A program made the position numbers and the translations under genes. Of a DNA stretch of 64,000 nucleotides, positions 51,801 to 63,748 are shown piece after piece. The stretch covers positions 26,173-90,172 of the forward strand of contig QNGE01001013.1 in the NCBI GenBank assembly GCA_008508345.1. Direction: 5' to 3'. The notes under the pieces were generated by a model. That model was not told where the DNA came from and ran no database searches. It saw only the letters and a list, made by a program, of their open reading frames with translations. This stretch comes from Paragonimus westermani (lineage: Eukaryota > Platyhelminthes > Trematoda > Plagiorchiida > Troglotrematidae). The stretch's first letter is position 1, and each line of letters starts with the position of its first letter.

Positions 51801-54800
51801 CTTAGCACCAGCCACCTTCCAGCCTCATCACGGAACACGAGTGCAGAATATGGATTTCAGTTAACGAACTGTTTACAGCGGTTGACTCTCATCTAAGAAA
51901 AATTAGACAATCACCACTTCATGTGCATTATTTCAATGAAGGCACCAATGAGCATAATAAGGCTTGCCGTGCCCATGGATACAACATGAAATACAATATA
52001 CCTTTGACCTGCGTGTAGTGTGCGACTCGAAGTCATCCTCCGTTTAATTTAAAGGTATTAATGTGTTGTGAACTTTGTGGAAAAACCACAACCGGCCAAA
52101 CTTCAAGTAACAAAGCAGCAAACTTGAAAAGTGCTGTGGCGGAAGTCACTCCCCTGGGTCATATGAAGAATTGTATAAGAGACAGCCTGGCTTTGCGGCT
52201 TAGCTGGCAAAGCTTTTGCGGCGTTTGGGCGTACCGTTCCTGACGCTGATTCGAATGCAGCTGAAGCCAATCTTTTTCATGGCTGGATCTTCTTTAAACT
52301 CAAATGAAGCCATTTTCTAAATCTGCCTTACTATATCACTGTCTTGAAGGATTCCGGGAAATACTTGAACAACCAGGTAGCTGGATTCGAAGGACTTCTT
52401 TGAGTGGGCAACCTGCAATACCGAGAAGAATTTATTATGCCATATTTAAAAATCTAACAGTTTGGGACACACTACCCAAAACAGAACGAAATAGCTCACT
52501 AACAATGCAACAAAACTGAGAAAAATCATGCACGGCATAGAAGTTTCGTAATAGGATTGTATAACAGCAGTACAAAACTCGCTTACTTGAGAACGATGTG
52601 ACAAAATATAGCTATTGTCAAAAAATATTTAGACTTCAGTTATCATTCTTCTAATTCTCTATTCTGTTTCAGTTATGAAAAAAGACTTTTGTTATCCATC
52701 GACTGGTAAAAAAGTTCTTGATGGCACATTTGACTAGCACTAAAACAATCAAAGTGTGGATATTTTGTTTACCATGACCCAATTGAAATTAACATAAAAA
52801 CCAAACTGTGATTATCCGGTTCCCTGTGAGTAGGGTAAATTATTAAGCTCATACCTACCTCGTAAGCTGCATAAAAATAGGCCAATATAAAGAGCTACTT
52901 CATAATGCAGAATGGTACCATTCACGCAAAATTGCAATTAATATGAAAATACTCCAGTCGAGTTTGCTGAATGAACAAAGCAGCATCATTTCAGAGGTTT
53001 TCCATAATCTTTGAGAGGTAATCGAACCTTGGGATGCGACAAAGACTGCCAAAGATCGGCACGCATCAGTAGTTAGCGCATGGAAAAACGTAGTGTGTTT
53101 ATATTTACGGTTTGTATTTCAAAACTTCACTGTTTTGCCAGACGGTAGAACTGTGTCTTGTTTTTAAGCATATAGCTGGTGGGCTTGCAGCGACTTTTCA
53201 AAGGCAGCAGTTGTTCGCCAGTGGTCATTTCAAAATTGGGACCTCGTGTTCTCAGGTAATTCGCAGCAATGACGTAGTCTAATTCACTCAGATGAGTAAG
53301 ATCTATGGTTCTTCCATGACATATACATCAGTTGGTAGATCTCTTCATCTTACAAGACCTCCTCTGACTCGTGGTGGCTTTGAAAACGGTTGGTCCAAGC
53401 TTGCTATGCCGAGGGAATTCAACGGAGTGTTTCTTTCATAAGACCTGCGAGTACAGAAAAAGGGAACAAATAATTCTAGCTCCGGTGATACATTCTGTAA
53501 ACCCCATCAGGCCCATACAGTCCTGAATAGCCTTTACTGCAGTGGACAGCATCCAAGCGTCGTAAGAACAATGAATGTTGTATAAATATTCTCACTTCAA
53601 GCTTGCATTCACCTTGTATACTTTCATTGGGAGTGACCTCCTCATTGACAGTCTTTCCATAGGTGGTTAGTCTCCACCATAATGAAGGAGGACTGTCTGC
53701 TCCTGATAGTAACCCATCCCCATCGTCCTGTTTCTGTAGTTTTTCATACAAGTTGGTGGCCTCAGTTCAACAATCAGCCACAAAATGTGATGGTCTAGTC
53801 GATTAGACATGTATACCCGACATCTGACGTCGCTGACATGCTAAAGGGCCAACTCTGTGGCAATACCTGCCAGGGCGGGTGAAATGATGTTGACTTCATC
53901 CTACTGTTGAGGGTATTATGATGGAATAATATATGGACGGAAGCGTCAGTCGAATAAATCGGAAATCCCGGCCACGGTATGGCGGCCGTACGGGCAATCG
54001 ATCATACAGTTGCGACAGGCGTTCATCTCAAGTCGACCTACCGACAGGACTCCACCCCACAGAGACAGCTCGAGAAGCGGCTAATACGGTTGGATGGACG
54101 GTTCACGCGTGCAGTCTAATGAGTCTCAACCAGATCTTGCCTAACTGCGTGTGTACAGTCGTCAACTCCGAGTGCGACTGGTGCACGCCAACTCATCGAA
54201 AGTATTGGGGATGAGCAGACTGTTGATACTCCTGTACACTGCGCTATGATATACGCAACATAATACACTAGTCGATTACGACAGCTCCTGGCAGTTGTGA
54301 GTCTTAAGGTAGTGTCTGGCTGCCCATACAATTCAGATTGGCATCACAGCCGTTCACACACAGGACCAACAATAGGTCTATTTTATAGTGTGTGCTTTTC
54401 GAAACTGTGCCATACCGATTATCGTTGATTCACTAACACAGTCTGTTCTTCCTTTAGGGGCAGTATCCTGCCACTAACTGAAGTTGTTACCACTGTCCGT
54501 GTGGTTCTTGAAGTTCAGGTGTGTGAAAACAATACATTACACATACATTTAAAAAGGTCTTTGGTTGCGTCGATTTTTGAATTTTTGCTCACTTAGGACA
54601 CTGCACATAGGAATTTGTCAATAACTAACGTCTTATGGTAAACGGGCCTGTGAGGTCGTAGTAATATACGCTTCTGCCAGTCCTCAGAAATGTCAACTGC
54701 CAGTTATTTGTTAGAGACCTGTCGGTGTGACAACGTGCAGATTTAAAATGCTCAGAAAGTGTTGGGCATTTCTGTGTACAAGTGTATCCAATTGTACGAA

Positions 54801-56194
54801 TACGTGTTTATCGTTCTATACCTCTACACCAACAATCGCCATGATTTTCGGTCAAGCTGTGAAACAGTTCATTTGAGACGAGATCAGCTGACCGATGATA
54901 CGTGCCTCGTCAAACGATCACAGTGCATGCATGAAGGTTGGTTTGCAAGCATAATTGCATGCGGATTCCATCACCTAACGACAGGAGAACGGACGCGTGT
55001 TGATCAGATAGATAGCACATACGCCCAGTTCTGTCAGGCTCTCTTTCTTGCCAGAGCTGTCGCACTTACTCCATTTATTGCTTGCTGAGACGTTTGCACA
55101 GACCGACGTGCGTTTGTGTGCGGACGCCTGTGTTGCCGCAACAGCAACAGTGACAGCTACTGGCGGCAGTACGCAGTTTAACGCATACCTGCGTAAGGGC
55201 GAGTGAGGGAGCGATCGGGCAAGCGAAGGCAAATCCACGGTCTCCATACGCACGCTCGTACGCACTTGCATACATACACGCAAGTTTGTTTCTATGCGTG
55301 TGAAGAGGGTGGAATTGGATGCACTCACGCGGACATCCGCGGACGTCTTGGCCCGATTATTCGATCCGTAGGCTTGTGTGTATGCTGTCCGGGCAGTGTT
55401 CCCGATACGGTTGGCTTTAGTGTGCAATGTGGGGAGTGGGAAATAGCCCTAATCAAACCGTATGGAGGAGAAGTGCCGAGTTGTTTCGTCCGCATCCAGG
55501 TTACCGTACTCGCGCATGTTCTCGCTCCCACTTTTGACGTCCCCGTGTGTTAGTGCACATCCGCACCAGTCGCATGTTTACCGGCCTGTTCAACAGATTA
55601 CCTATTTCGTGAGTGTGTGCTTGCACGTGTGTTGGAAACATAAATTCCCCCTCATTTGCAGCCTCCTGATTGTCCGTGTGTAGGTGACCTTTTATCGGCC
55701 GCATTAGTTTTTCTGTTTAACCATCCCCAAACGAAGATCAGCTGATTGCCTAAGAGAGACTTAAGCCTACGTGCTTGTTGGTTAAGCGGTGTCCTTGTGT
55801 TTCCCGGCAAGCTTGATTCACCAGTGTGACCGCAAATCATCTACACCCTTTTCTTACAATAACTATCACCTCAGCATGTAGGACACTATGCCGATCAACG
55901 ATGACGAGAAGACTTGATGATTAGAAGCTTTGCGGAGTAGGTATCGACAACACTTGTGCAAACGGATCAAATGACCCACTTGTGAACATTTAACCGTAGA
56001 CTTTTTTCACCCAGATGTAGGTTTACATAAACAAATACGTCGGTTGCTTGACATAATCGTTTCATAGTACCCCTCTCGAATGAACAGTTTGTTAGACCAG
56101 CGTATCACCTCGTTATCCCATTTCACGACCGAAACCATACTCCACGGCAATCCACTGTTTACGTATCACTCACTCTGTTGTCTATGTTATACAG
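48840..56194 (+). other. Intron 5, splits the homeodomain
   Basis: A 7.4-kb intron with GTTAGT donor and TGTTATACAG acceptor. The parts at 49.3-50.5 kb and 55.0-55.7 kb are rich in CpG and TG/CA dinucleotides. A (TG)n run lies at 50371-50388. Frames at 49413-49835 (+, 140 codons) and 55427-54975 (-, 150 codons) have Cys- or His-rich composition from CA/TG runs but no ordered finger or other domain. Confidence 0.5.
50371..50388. repeat. (GT)n microsatellite
   Basis: Nine GT units preceded by a short GA run, in intron 5. Confidence 0.93.
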
Positions 56195-57046
56195 GTCAAG
56201 AAATGGTTTGCCAATAAGCGTGCCCGATCTTCCTCGAGTGGCCTCCCCAAACCAACCCCTCCTCTGGCTCCAGACTCATCTCCCGATCCTTCAGCAGCCG
56301 CCGCAATTGTTGCTGCTGCTATGGCAGCTGCTACTTCTGCTACCACATCAATTGAGGCGGTAGAACGCAGCGACGCGATCCATTCCTATCTAGCAAGTAC
56401 TCAGAACCTGAATTCACTTACTCCTAACTCCTGTAGAATTGAAGTGGATTTAGCGAGCTGTGAAGGTGACACGGATTTACCATCTACTGATCATACAGAC
56501 AGTAGCTCTTTGAAATGTTCTTCTCGCCTTTTGCTGATAAACAAAAATGAGTTGATTTCTTCTGGCAGTACAGACGATGAAGAAGTGCCTTTGATGGTTG
56601 TCAGTGACTTCCGTGGAGATACATTCGCATTGCCTGAGCAACCAGACTCTACAGAAACTATCTTGCATGAATCTGATGAGATATATTCAACGCCAGGGGC
56701 AGCCACTGAAGACGATAATGTGTCAGTCGATAACATTAAGAATAACTACCAGCTAAATGGGTCCATGGACTCGACCGCAAATTCTCCACCTACGCTACAA
56801 GTACCCATCACCTCACGCTTGATCCCTCCTGTAAATGGAATCACTGTCAACCATGAATCTTCTGCGGACGAGATATATTCATCTGTGGAGCATTCTTCCC
56901 CAGATACACATATCGAATCCCAGAGTGAGGAAGTAAACTGTCTTTCCAATAATCCAACGACACATGCAGATACTCTCCAAGGTCCGTTTCATCCCCAAAA
57001 ATCCAAAAGCCTTCGCACTCGTGGTCTCACCTTACATGCCAGTTAG
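56195..57046 (+). CDS. Exon 6: recognition helix and C-terminal tail of the homeobox protein
   Basis: Residues 1513-1795 and the stop codon. The exon opens directly with VKKWFANKRAR, the recognition helix, giving V45, K46, K47, W48, F49, A50, N51, K52, R53, A54 and R55 in homeodomain numbering. N51 and R53 are the near-invariant base and backbone contacts; R55 is the arginine shared by PBC and other TALE proteins. After SSSSGLPKPTPP comes an alanine-rich segment (SAAAAIVAAAMAAATS, about 1544-1559), then an acidic Ser/Thr/Asp-rich tail with motifs such as STDDEE, SSADEIYSS and HESDEIYS, a plausible activation or regulatory domain. The final residues are basic. The acceptor is TATACAG|GTC, phase 0, matching exon 5. 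Confidence 0.9.
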   Translation, partial: VKKWFANKRARSSSSGLPKPTPPLAPDSSPDPSAAAAIVAAAMAAATSATTSIEAVERSDAIHSYLASTQNLNSLTPNSCRIEVDLASCEGDTDLPSTDHTDSSSLKCSSRLLLINKNELISSGSTDDEEVPLMVVSDFRGDTFALPEQPDSTETILHESDEIYSTPGAATEDDNVSVDNIKNNYQLNGSMDSTANSPPTLQVPITSRLIPPVNGITVNHESSADEIYSSVEHSSPDTHIESQSEEVNCLSNNPTTHADTLQGPFHPQKSKSLRTRGLTLHAS

Positions 57047-57290
57047 AAACCCATCCTTCCTCTTAACTTATGAAGCCTTATTTACCCTGTAACTTCAATT
57101 GTCTCACCTCAGGCTGTTTGTTCATTCTTTGTTTTTCTCCATGAGCAATGCGAATTTCGCCTGCACCCTTTCTTAAACGCGTACAATGCATGCTAAAGGT
57201 TTGTTCCTTTTACACTCTCACATAGTGTTTATTCAGCCCGATCCGACTGTCAGAATAGAATAAAGCGTATGTGTGTTCACGGTTAACCTG
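57047..57290 (+). promoter_or_regulatory. 3' untranslated region with polyadenylation signal
   Basis: The first canonical AATAAA after the stop codon is at 57259-57264, about 210 bases downstream. Further AATAAA hexamers lie at 57761-57766 and 57891-57896 and could give longer transcripts. Choice among them needs transcript data. Confidence 0.5.
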
Positions 57291-60200
57291 AAACCCGTCT
57301 CAGGTGTCTTGCTGTAGTGAACATTTTAGCTTCCCTGATTTCAGTGGTCGCTTGCCTTACCCTACTGCTGTATCATAAGTCTTCCACGTAAAATTGCCTA
57401 CTAGTTTAACTACTAATGAGTAGTTAAAATATATACGATATCTTCAACCATGTTTTCCCAAATTTGTACAGAAACTTTTCAATCACCAAAGCAGATGACC
57501 AATGAGCATTCGCCTCCATTTTCTGCCCATCATTTTAGTGTTGTTGTTGTTACCATTACTATTGCTTTTTTAAGTGGAAGATAATGATGCTAATCTAATG
57601 CACTGGACCTGATTTGTTATTTCCTAGTATTCCGCTTTTAATTTGCTCCTTCTGATCCTTTGCTGTCTACGAGCAACGCTTTGCGTAAACCACAAACGTA
57701 CAATGGAATATCAGGCAGATGTGCTAGTCAGCCCAGTAATTCCACCGGTCTTTTGAACAAAATAAAACTTTGTCCATTTTTTCGATTTTCTCAATGCCAC
57801 AGGTTCTGGAATATTAATGGTTAATTTAAGAACACTGTGATGACGTTCTTGTATAACGATATCCATTCGTCGTTTACAGACGTGTGTAACAATAAAACGG
57901 TACTGCGCTCATAGTATCAAGAAATTTCCAGTGTGAAAGAAGATAGCGGACGACGAGCTATTGCGAGGTGGTTGATTGTGGACACGAAATTTGTTTATTC
58001 GTGCACGACGCTCACATCTGAAGGTTTCTGTTTAATACAATTGTGTTAATGTGTAGAAAATTGGATACGAATATAAATTAAGCGCCACATACACTTGACT
58101 ATAGCTTTCGGATTAAGGTAGATGTTGCAGTCAACCCGTTTCGAAAATAGACACTATACTCGAGGTTTAATCTTGTTAGAACTCATCAATAACGCATATC
58201 CTTGCCAAGGTCACTTTTTCATGAGGCAACCGTGTCGAGAATTGTGCCAATGACATCACAATACGAATAAATGTGAGCCGATCAAGGATTGTGAATTAAA
58301 TGTGACCCGACCAAAGACTGTGAAGTAAGTGTGTTTGTTGGATCGAAAACTGACATTCTTGTGTTTACACACCTGTTCATTCACGCGCGCTAACTCATGC
58401 CAGGTAAGCCACGTAACTAATCACATACGAATGCCCACCGATTTGTCAGTTGGTTCTTGATCATTTGCCTTTGGTTATTCATCTCTTATGTTCTTGTACC
58501 ATGGGACCAATCAGTACATACAGTTACTTGGTGGTTTACCAATTGATGTCCTCCTTATCCTGCCAGCATGGTTTAACAGTTTTGCTTTGGAAAAGTACAA
58601 ATACGGAGAGATAACATCAAGTCAACATGTATGCGTCGTTACCTCAGGATTCCTCATACTGTAGAAAAATTACAGTGTGAGTGAAAACATCATTTCCTGG
58701 TTAGCAGTTCTGGTTTTCAGAAAATGAGAGTCTGTCGGTACCGGCGCACAGAAAGGATGTGATTTGTACGGCCGGATTAATCAATACACAATGTCGGATG
58801 AACTTGAACATAGGTTAAACAAGCAAGCGCGCGCTAGTTCGTTTTGAGATCAGTCCGGATTTTGTGCCCTGTGAAGTTCGGATGCTAATTATTATATTAA
58901 ATTTTACACTAAATTTGAAGCGCCTGAGGCGGTTGATCCAGGTCCCATTCAAAGATAATTACATGTTCTCCATTATCGAGTGCTCCCTTTGATGATTTGG
59001 CTGAAAATTTTGGTATTTATTCTCGTACCGTAGGCAAAATCAAGCAACAACTTACTCTCAACCGACAAATGAATTTTCCTAGAAATGTTTTGATATGGCT
59101 AGCGGAAACCCCATTCTTGACTTTATTGTTGGTTTGCCGCTCCTGAATTTTTAAGTTATGCAACAGGTTGAGCGCAAAACAACGGCACAATCTAGCAATA
59201 CTCTGTACCAGCTGGATCGCAAGGACCAAACAGTTCGAGAAGATGGAAAGTTTGTCACTGGGCAGAAAACAGTGCTTGCTTAGCTCTTGTCTAACGGCTG
59301 GGTCGTATACTTAATAAACCTGAAAGAGAGGATTCATCTGGAAATCCAGAAGGTGATCTAGGAGGTACGGTAATGAACTTCCTCAAAGTGAGAACGCCTA
59401 GAGTATGATAGAACCCTCACATGCTTCGTTGGGTCGACTGTACTAGCGATGCCAGGTAGGAGAACAACTTCAGATTTACTGACCTCAATTCGACTAAGTG
59501 CTCCTAATAGTGTAGTTAGTTAATAGTGGGAATAAACGAATCAAGTGTTATGTCGTCACCCGAGTGGACAAAGTTGTGGCGAATCGTGATCACTCGTTCA
59601 TATCTGGCGTGAGGACAGTGGACATCTGCGCCGTACACATGAGTGAAACGGACTTCACCCTCCAGTTCGAATAATAATGTATACCTTGCATAGAACAAGG
59701 AGAAGACACAATTCATGATTTACGTCTTCTCTTTGTTCTGTGCAAGCTCATCAATAAAACGAACTGTTTTAAATAATGTATACCACCAATCAGACCTGTA
59801 GCAATGTATTTTTTATCTAATGGTATCGGCTGAAATGTTTACCTAAATATGGAAATTACAGTCAAAGGCGGGCGATGTTCAACATGTAACACTGTTCGGT
59901 CATTTATCATTAATCCGAATAAATGAGTGAGCAATGCATCAGTGAGCGATAGTGCTGTTTAAATGTCACACAGCCTTGAAAGGAAAATCCTAGTTTAAAA
60001 TTAATAGGGTACAAAGTTGCAGTGTACTTCCTACCAACATCTTTGTCTCCAACCTCAAAAACACAACGCCAAGCACCTAGTAAATAAACGACCAAGCGAG
60101 AGTAAGGCGACATTTGTAGGACTGCATGGAAGCCAGCACTATCCAGGTTTAATCTTTTCTTCTAAATCATTTACTGACAACAAGGCAGTCCCTTTGCAAG

Positions 60201-63200
60201 TGAACAAGTCAAAATAACAACTTGCTGCACACATCACGAACGGTAGAGTTTCAATTATCAGTACTAGCGCAGAAATGAACAGAACTCAAGGGTCACAGCG
60301 GCTAAAACACAAGTGGAATCGCAAGGTTGTAAAATCAGAGTAACAAGACGGTTTCCGCTGTTATACACTTACTGAGTTCTGGAGAAACAGGTTCAGGATC
60401 TGATAAATATGCTGATTAGCCAACGAAGCAAGGTAGGACAGTACTCTTATCTGCGGGCATACGTAAGCCTATTGGGTTGAATTTTGGTTAGGATAGGTCT
60501 GGGAATTGGGGATAATTATTGTCCACTCATCCCACTATGTCATGAAATTAACCAAACATCAGTGACGCAGGTTCGATGTTTGACAGTGGTGCTGGTGGAT
60601 CCCGGCAAGAAGTGCCTAGGAAATTTTGCTGGGTGGTCACTCTCCTCACTCGTTTGGCAACATATATATGACAATGGGTGGGCGGAGGGCTAAAATAAAA
60701 TGTGAAATTTTTGAATAATTGGCGTGAATTTGTAGCTTGGCAAGTACACCGCTTGCTGAGCCTGGACTCGATTTTTCTGTCACCGGTTAGAGTCTAGCCT
60801 GAGCCAAGAATTTTCCACGCTTGAGTCTCTTCTGTGTTCGCCGATTTGATGACTGTTATCCGGGAGGATTTTGTCGGGAAACGTTTGCATGCTTTCGAAT
60901 GCGATTCAACAATGACGGATAAAATATGAGTAGGTGGCGCTGTTACATTGGATCAGTAACTTTGTAGCTGCGTTTAAGAAACTGAGACATTCATTCAAAC
61001 GATCTGAAATTGACAGAACAACATAACTGATAAGAAAGTAAGCATGCGTTAATAAATTTTGAATTGAGATGACAAAAGATAGAAAGCTTTTTCAGATGAA
61101 CCGTGTAAAACTGAATCTCCTGAATTTTACGAAATCATTCACATGAAAGGATCAGTACATATGGTAGTGCAGAGTAAATTCAAGGCTCTTTAGTTTTAAC
61201 TGTTTAACAACAGACAATGCTTGAACAGGTAATTTTTTTTGCTGATCCGTGTCTCATTGAAGAAAATTGCCAGTAACAAAAGAAAACAAAGAATCGGCAC
61301 ATTTTGAGGTACTGACATATAGGTTGGAGGTATATACCCACTCGCCCAACACAAACAATAGGTTTCGCGATAATGTTGAGTTCAAATTATCAGAAAAAAG
61401 TACAGTTGAAACAATGTCGTCTGCACATTTGGAAGATACAATCTTTGCCGATGGTAACATTTAACGTATGTAAACTGGGGACAGAAGATGTAACAGGCTA
61501 GCCCATGAAACACACTCTAACGAAGTATTAAGTGACAGGTGAGCGTATTGTGGCTGAATAGTGAAGTGATCACCTGGTTGAGCAATTAGACTGAATTGGA
61601 GACCGTAGTGTTAAAACGAGTGATACAAATGTTGTTTCGATCACACAGATGAGAGCGTTAATATAGCCCAATAAACAGAAAATCAGTCCTGTCTTTTATC
61701 TTATGTTAACAGAATGAGATGAAGGCTGAAAAAAGAGCCTGCTACTGTTCTCACCACTGATAAAAGTACTTGTCAAACACAAATTCAGGTTTCTCAGTGA
61801 GTTACGCATAGTCTGTAAACCTAATAATAAGGTTCCAGGAAAAATCAAAACGATGATCGAAAAAATGAGATTTTATAGCGTATCACTGAAAAATGGCATT
61901 ACAAGTGTTCCCTCACCTTGAATGCGAACAAATCAGGTAGTGAAATTAGCCAGCAGGAAAAGCGTTTAAGCAGGAACGATCGAAAGTAACCTCTCAAAAT
62001 GGTTACCATTTAACAAAAATCACTTTATCAAGACAACCAAGCATATATGAAAGTGAGGGCATGTCCAAGAATACTGAGCAAGAAATGCCTAGTGAAAGCA
62101 CGTAACGGTTGTAAAAAAGCATGAAGAAAAAAAACGGACGCATTAACTGCGTTCCGCTTTGGTATAAAACTCATCACAACTGTTCAGTGCACACAAGGAA
62201 AGGAAACCCAAAAGCAAATTTGGGATCTAAATTTTGCAAGCAAAACCGAACCTACCACAAACAGTTCGACGCTCAAAATCATACTAAGCGTGAAAGGCCA
62301 ATCCTATGGAAAACTTTGACGGATTCAACAGTACTGATAAGGATCATTAGTGAATAGTTGCACAGTCGTTTCCGTGAATATGAGCATACTGACCATTTTC
62401 AACGCTGCGAAAGGCTCATGCTATTCATTCGTTGCTGCTGTGATCCTCAACAGAGGGTATTGTGGTGTAAGAAGTCGCTCATCGCAACGGTGACGCGGAG
62501 CAACCCAGAAAAATTAACTAAAGTGGATCAAAGTAAGGCTAGGCAAAATGAAAAAAAATGGTACAAATGCAAGCACGACATCCACTGCAACATATTACCC
62601 CCTCACATACCACTTCTCACAAACGATTCGAATGATTACGAGGACCCAAACCGGTAAAACCACACATCTATCCACTTTACTCAATCGAACGACCGTATGC
62701 TCCAAATTTGGTGACCACGTTGTTGCTTGCGAACCACGTGGTTTTACCCAACCGTCGGTGGTCTTGGTAAATGATAGCACGTGGAGTATGCAGTTCAACT
62801 ATCACGGACGGTGCAGACTGATTAGTTGGACTGATTAGTTTGGACGTCCTGACATATGTATTGTCGATAGGTCGCTTTGTTCACATAATCGTCCCACTTG
62901 GTGTGGTCTGAGTGGCAGAAGTGAAGTTACCTATACGGCTTCCCAGCATTCGATAGTTTTTGTGGGTGAAGATGCCATCGCAACTTGCCACCGTCTATCT
63001 ACGTAATGTCGGCGAACTGTTTCATAACTATTGTCTTGCCAAGCAGTCTCGTTGAATTTTAAGCTCGAAAGCCCAATGCGGAAGCCGTAGGCTTTGATTT
63101 CATGAAGGATTCGGAACTTTTCCATGTAGGGTGTTATATTGAAAGGACAATTGTCGGTAACTTCAAAAGAACCGACTGAATCTTGATTCATTCATTCGAT

Positions 63201-63202
63201 AT
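57291..63202. other. Downstream intergenic stretch, no gene recognised
   Basis: AT-richer sequence with only short frames. The longest, at 62358-62657 and 62548-62838 on +, have no domain that I can identify. The first 600 bases may still be 3' untranslated sequence of the homeobox gene. The part from about 62.1 kb may belong to the Penelope-like copy at the right edge, but no reverse transcriptase motif was found in it. Confidence 0.45.
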
Positions 63203-63715
63203 GGGCAATAAAACGTTTTTCGTGGGGTCGATATCACTGGGGCGTCTCAGAACGCTTTACCCATTCCAGCAGTCCCTGCTTCCCAAAAATGTGTCGATGT
63301 GCATGGATGTTGGTTAATTTGCACATACTTTAATGTGGTTAAACAAAGTCATAAAATCTACGAAGCTTTCAAAGTGGTATATCGCGTGCCAGGCAACCGA
63401 TCAAAAGCTGTCCGAATTAGAACACTTTGTACTGCCGAGGCTATCGGAATCAGGCTGATTGCCCCGATATTATGTCGTCAAAAACGGTTTGTTCAGACGC
63501 TGCACCTACCATGGCCAAAAATCCATCGGATCGATGGCCAACCAGCGCGGTCAGACCAATGGACAAGCGTGACGTAACCGACCAATCAAGCCATCACCAA
63601 CTGACTGGCCAGTGACCTCGTTTCTCTGTAATAAGTCTGATCGATATCTCGATCTAACTCTACTAACCCCTCATATAATTGTACCGGCCTGAAGATGAAT
63701 TATCGAAAACATATG
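63203..63715 (+). mobile_element. Penelope-like element remnant, GIY-YIG endonuclease and 3' end
   Basis: The + strand reads FFVGSISLGRLRTLYPFQQS, a degraded form of the SYIGRT-R-L--R--EH-P block. A frame shift follows, then AFKVVYRVPGNRSKAVRIRT, AEAIGIRLIAPILCRQKRFV and LHLPWPKIH, the end of the domain in fluke Penelope-like elements. The match is closer in this second half than in the - strand copy at 6886. Stops and a shift show it is inactive. The downstream sequence CCTGAAGATGAATTATCGAAA (about 63690) may be part of the 3' untranslated end. The reverse transcriptase part is missing. Confidence 0.72.
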
Positions 63716-63748
63716 TTCGCCTATATGTCTTTATTCTCATTATCGTAA

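Larger units (their letters stand above)
7859..57046 (+). other. Gene span: C2H2 zinc-finger plus TALE-homeodomain protein, six coding exons
   Basis: The coding sequence is join(7859-8233, 17882-18331, 34434-35843, 42107-43220, 47653-48839, 56195-57046), 5388 bases including stop, for a 1795-residue protein. Every junction is GT-AG, and phases match at all five introns (0, 0, 0, 1, 0). Two C2H2 fingers (C68-C71-H84-H89 and C100-C103-H116-H121) are followed by a long Ser/Thr/Asn-rich, probably disordered region, a 17-alanine run, and the homeodomain at about 1466-1528. The homeodomain has three extra residues between helices 1 and 2 with Pro-Tyr-Pro, and recognition-helix residues W48, F49, N51, R53 and R55 are intact, so a DNA-binding nuclear transcription factor is expected. 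No MEIS/HTH, PBC or IRO box was seen. The combination with zinc fingers matches no family I can name. A flatworm- or spiralian-specific divergent TALE gene is one possibility. Exon chain and homeodomain are strong; family placement is open. Confidence 0.85.

Noticed and set aside
53476..53751. 91-codon - strand frame in intron 5, examined as a LINE endonuclease
   Set aside because: No ordered endonuclease motifs could be aligned by eye, so it was left unannotated.
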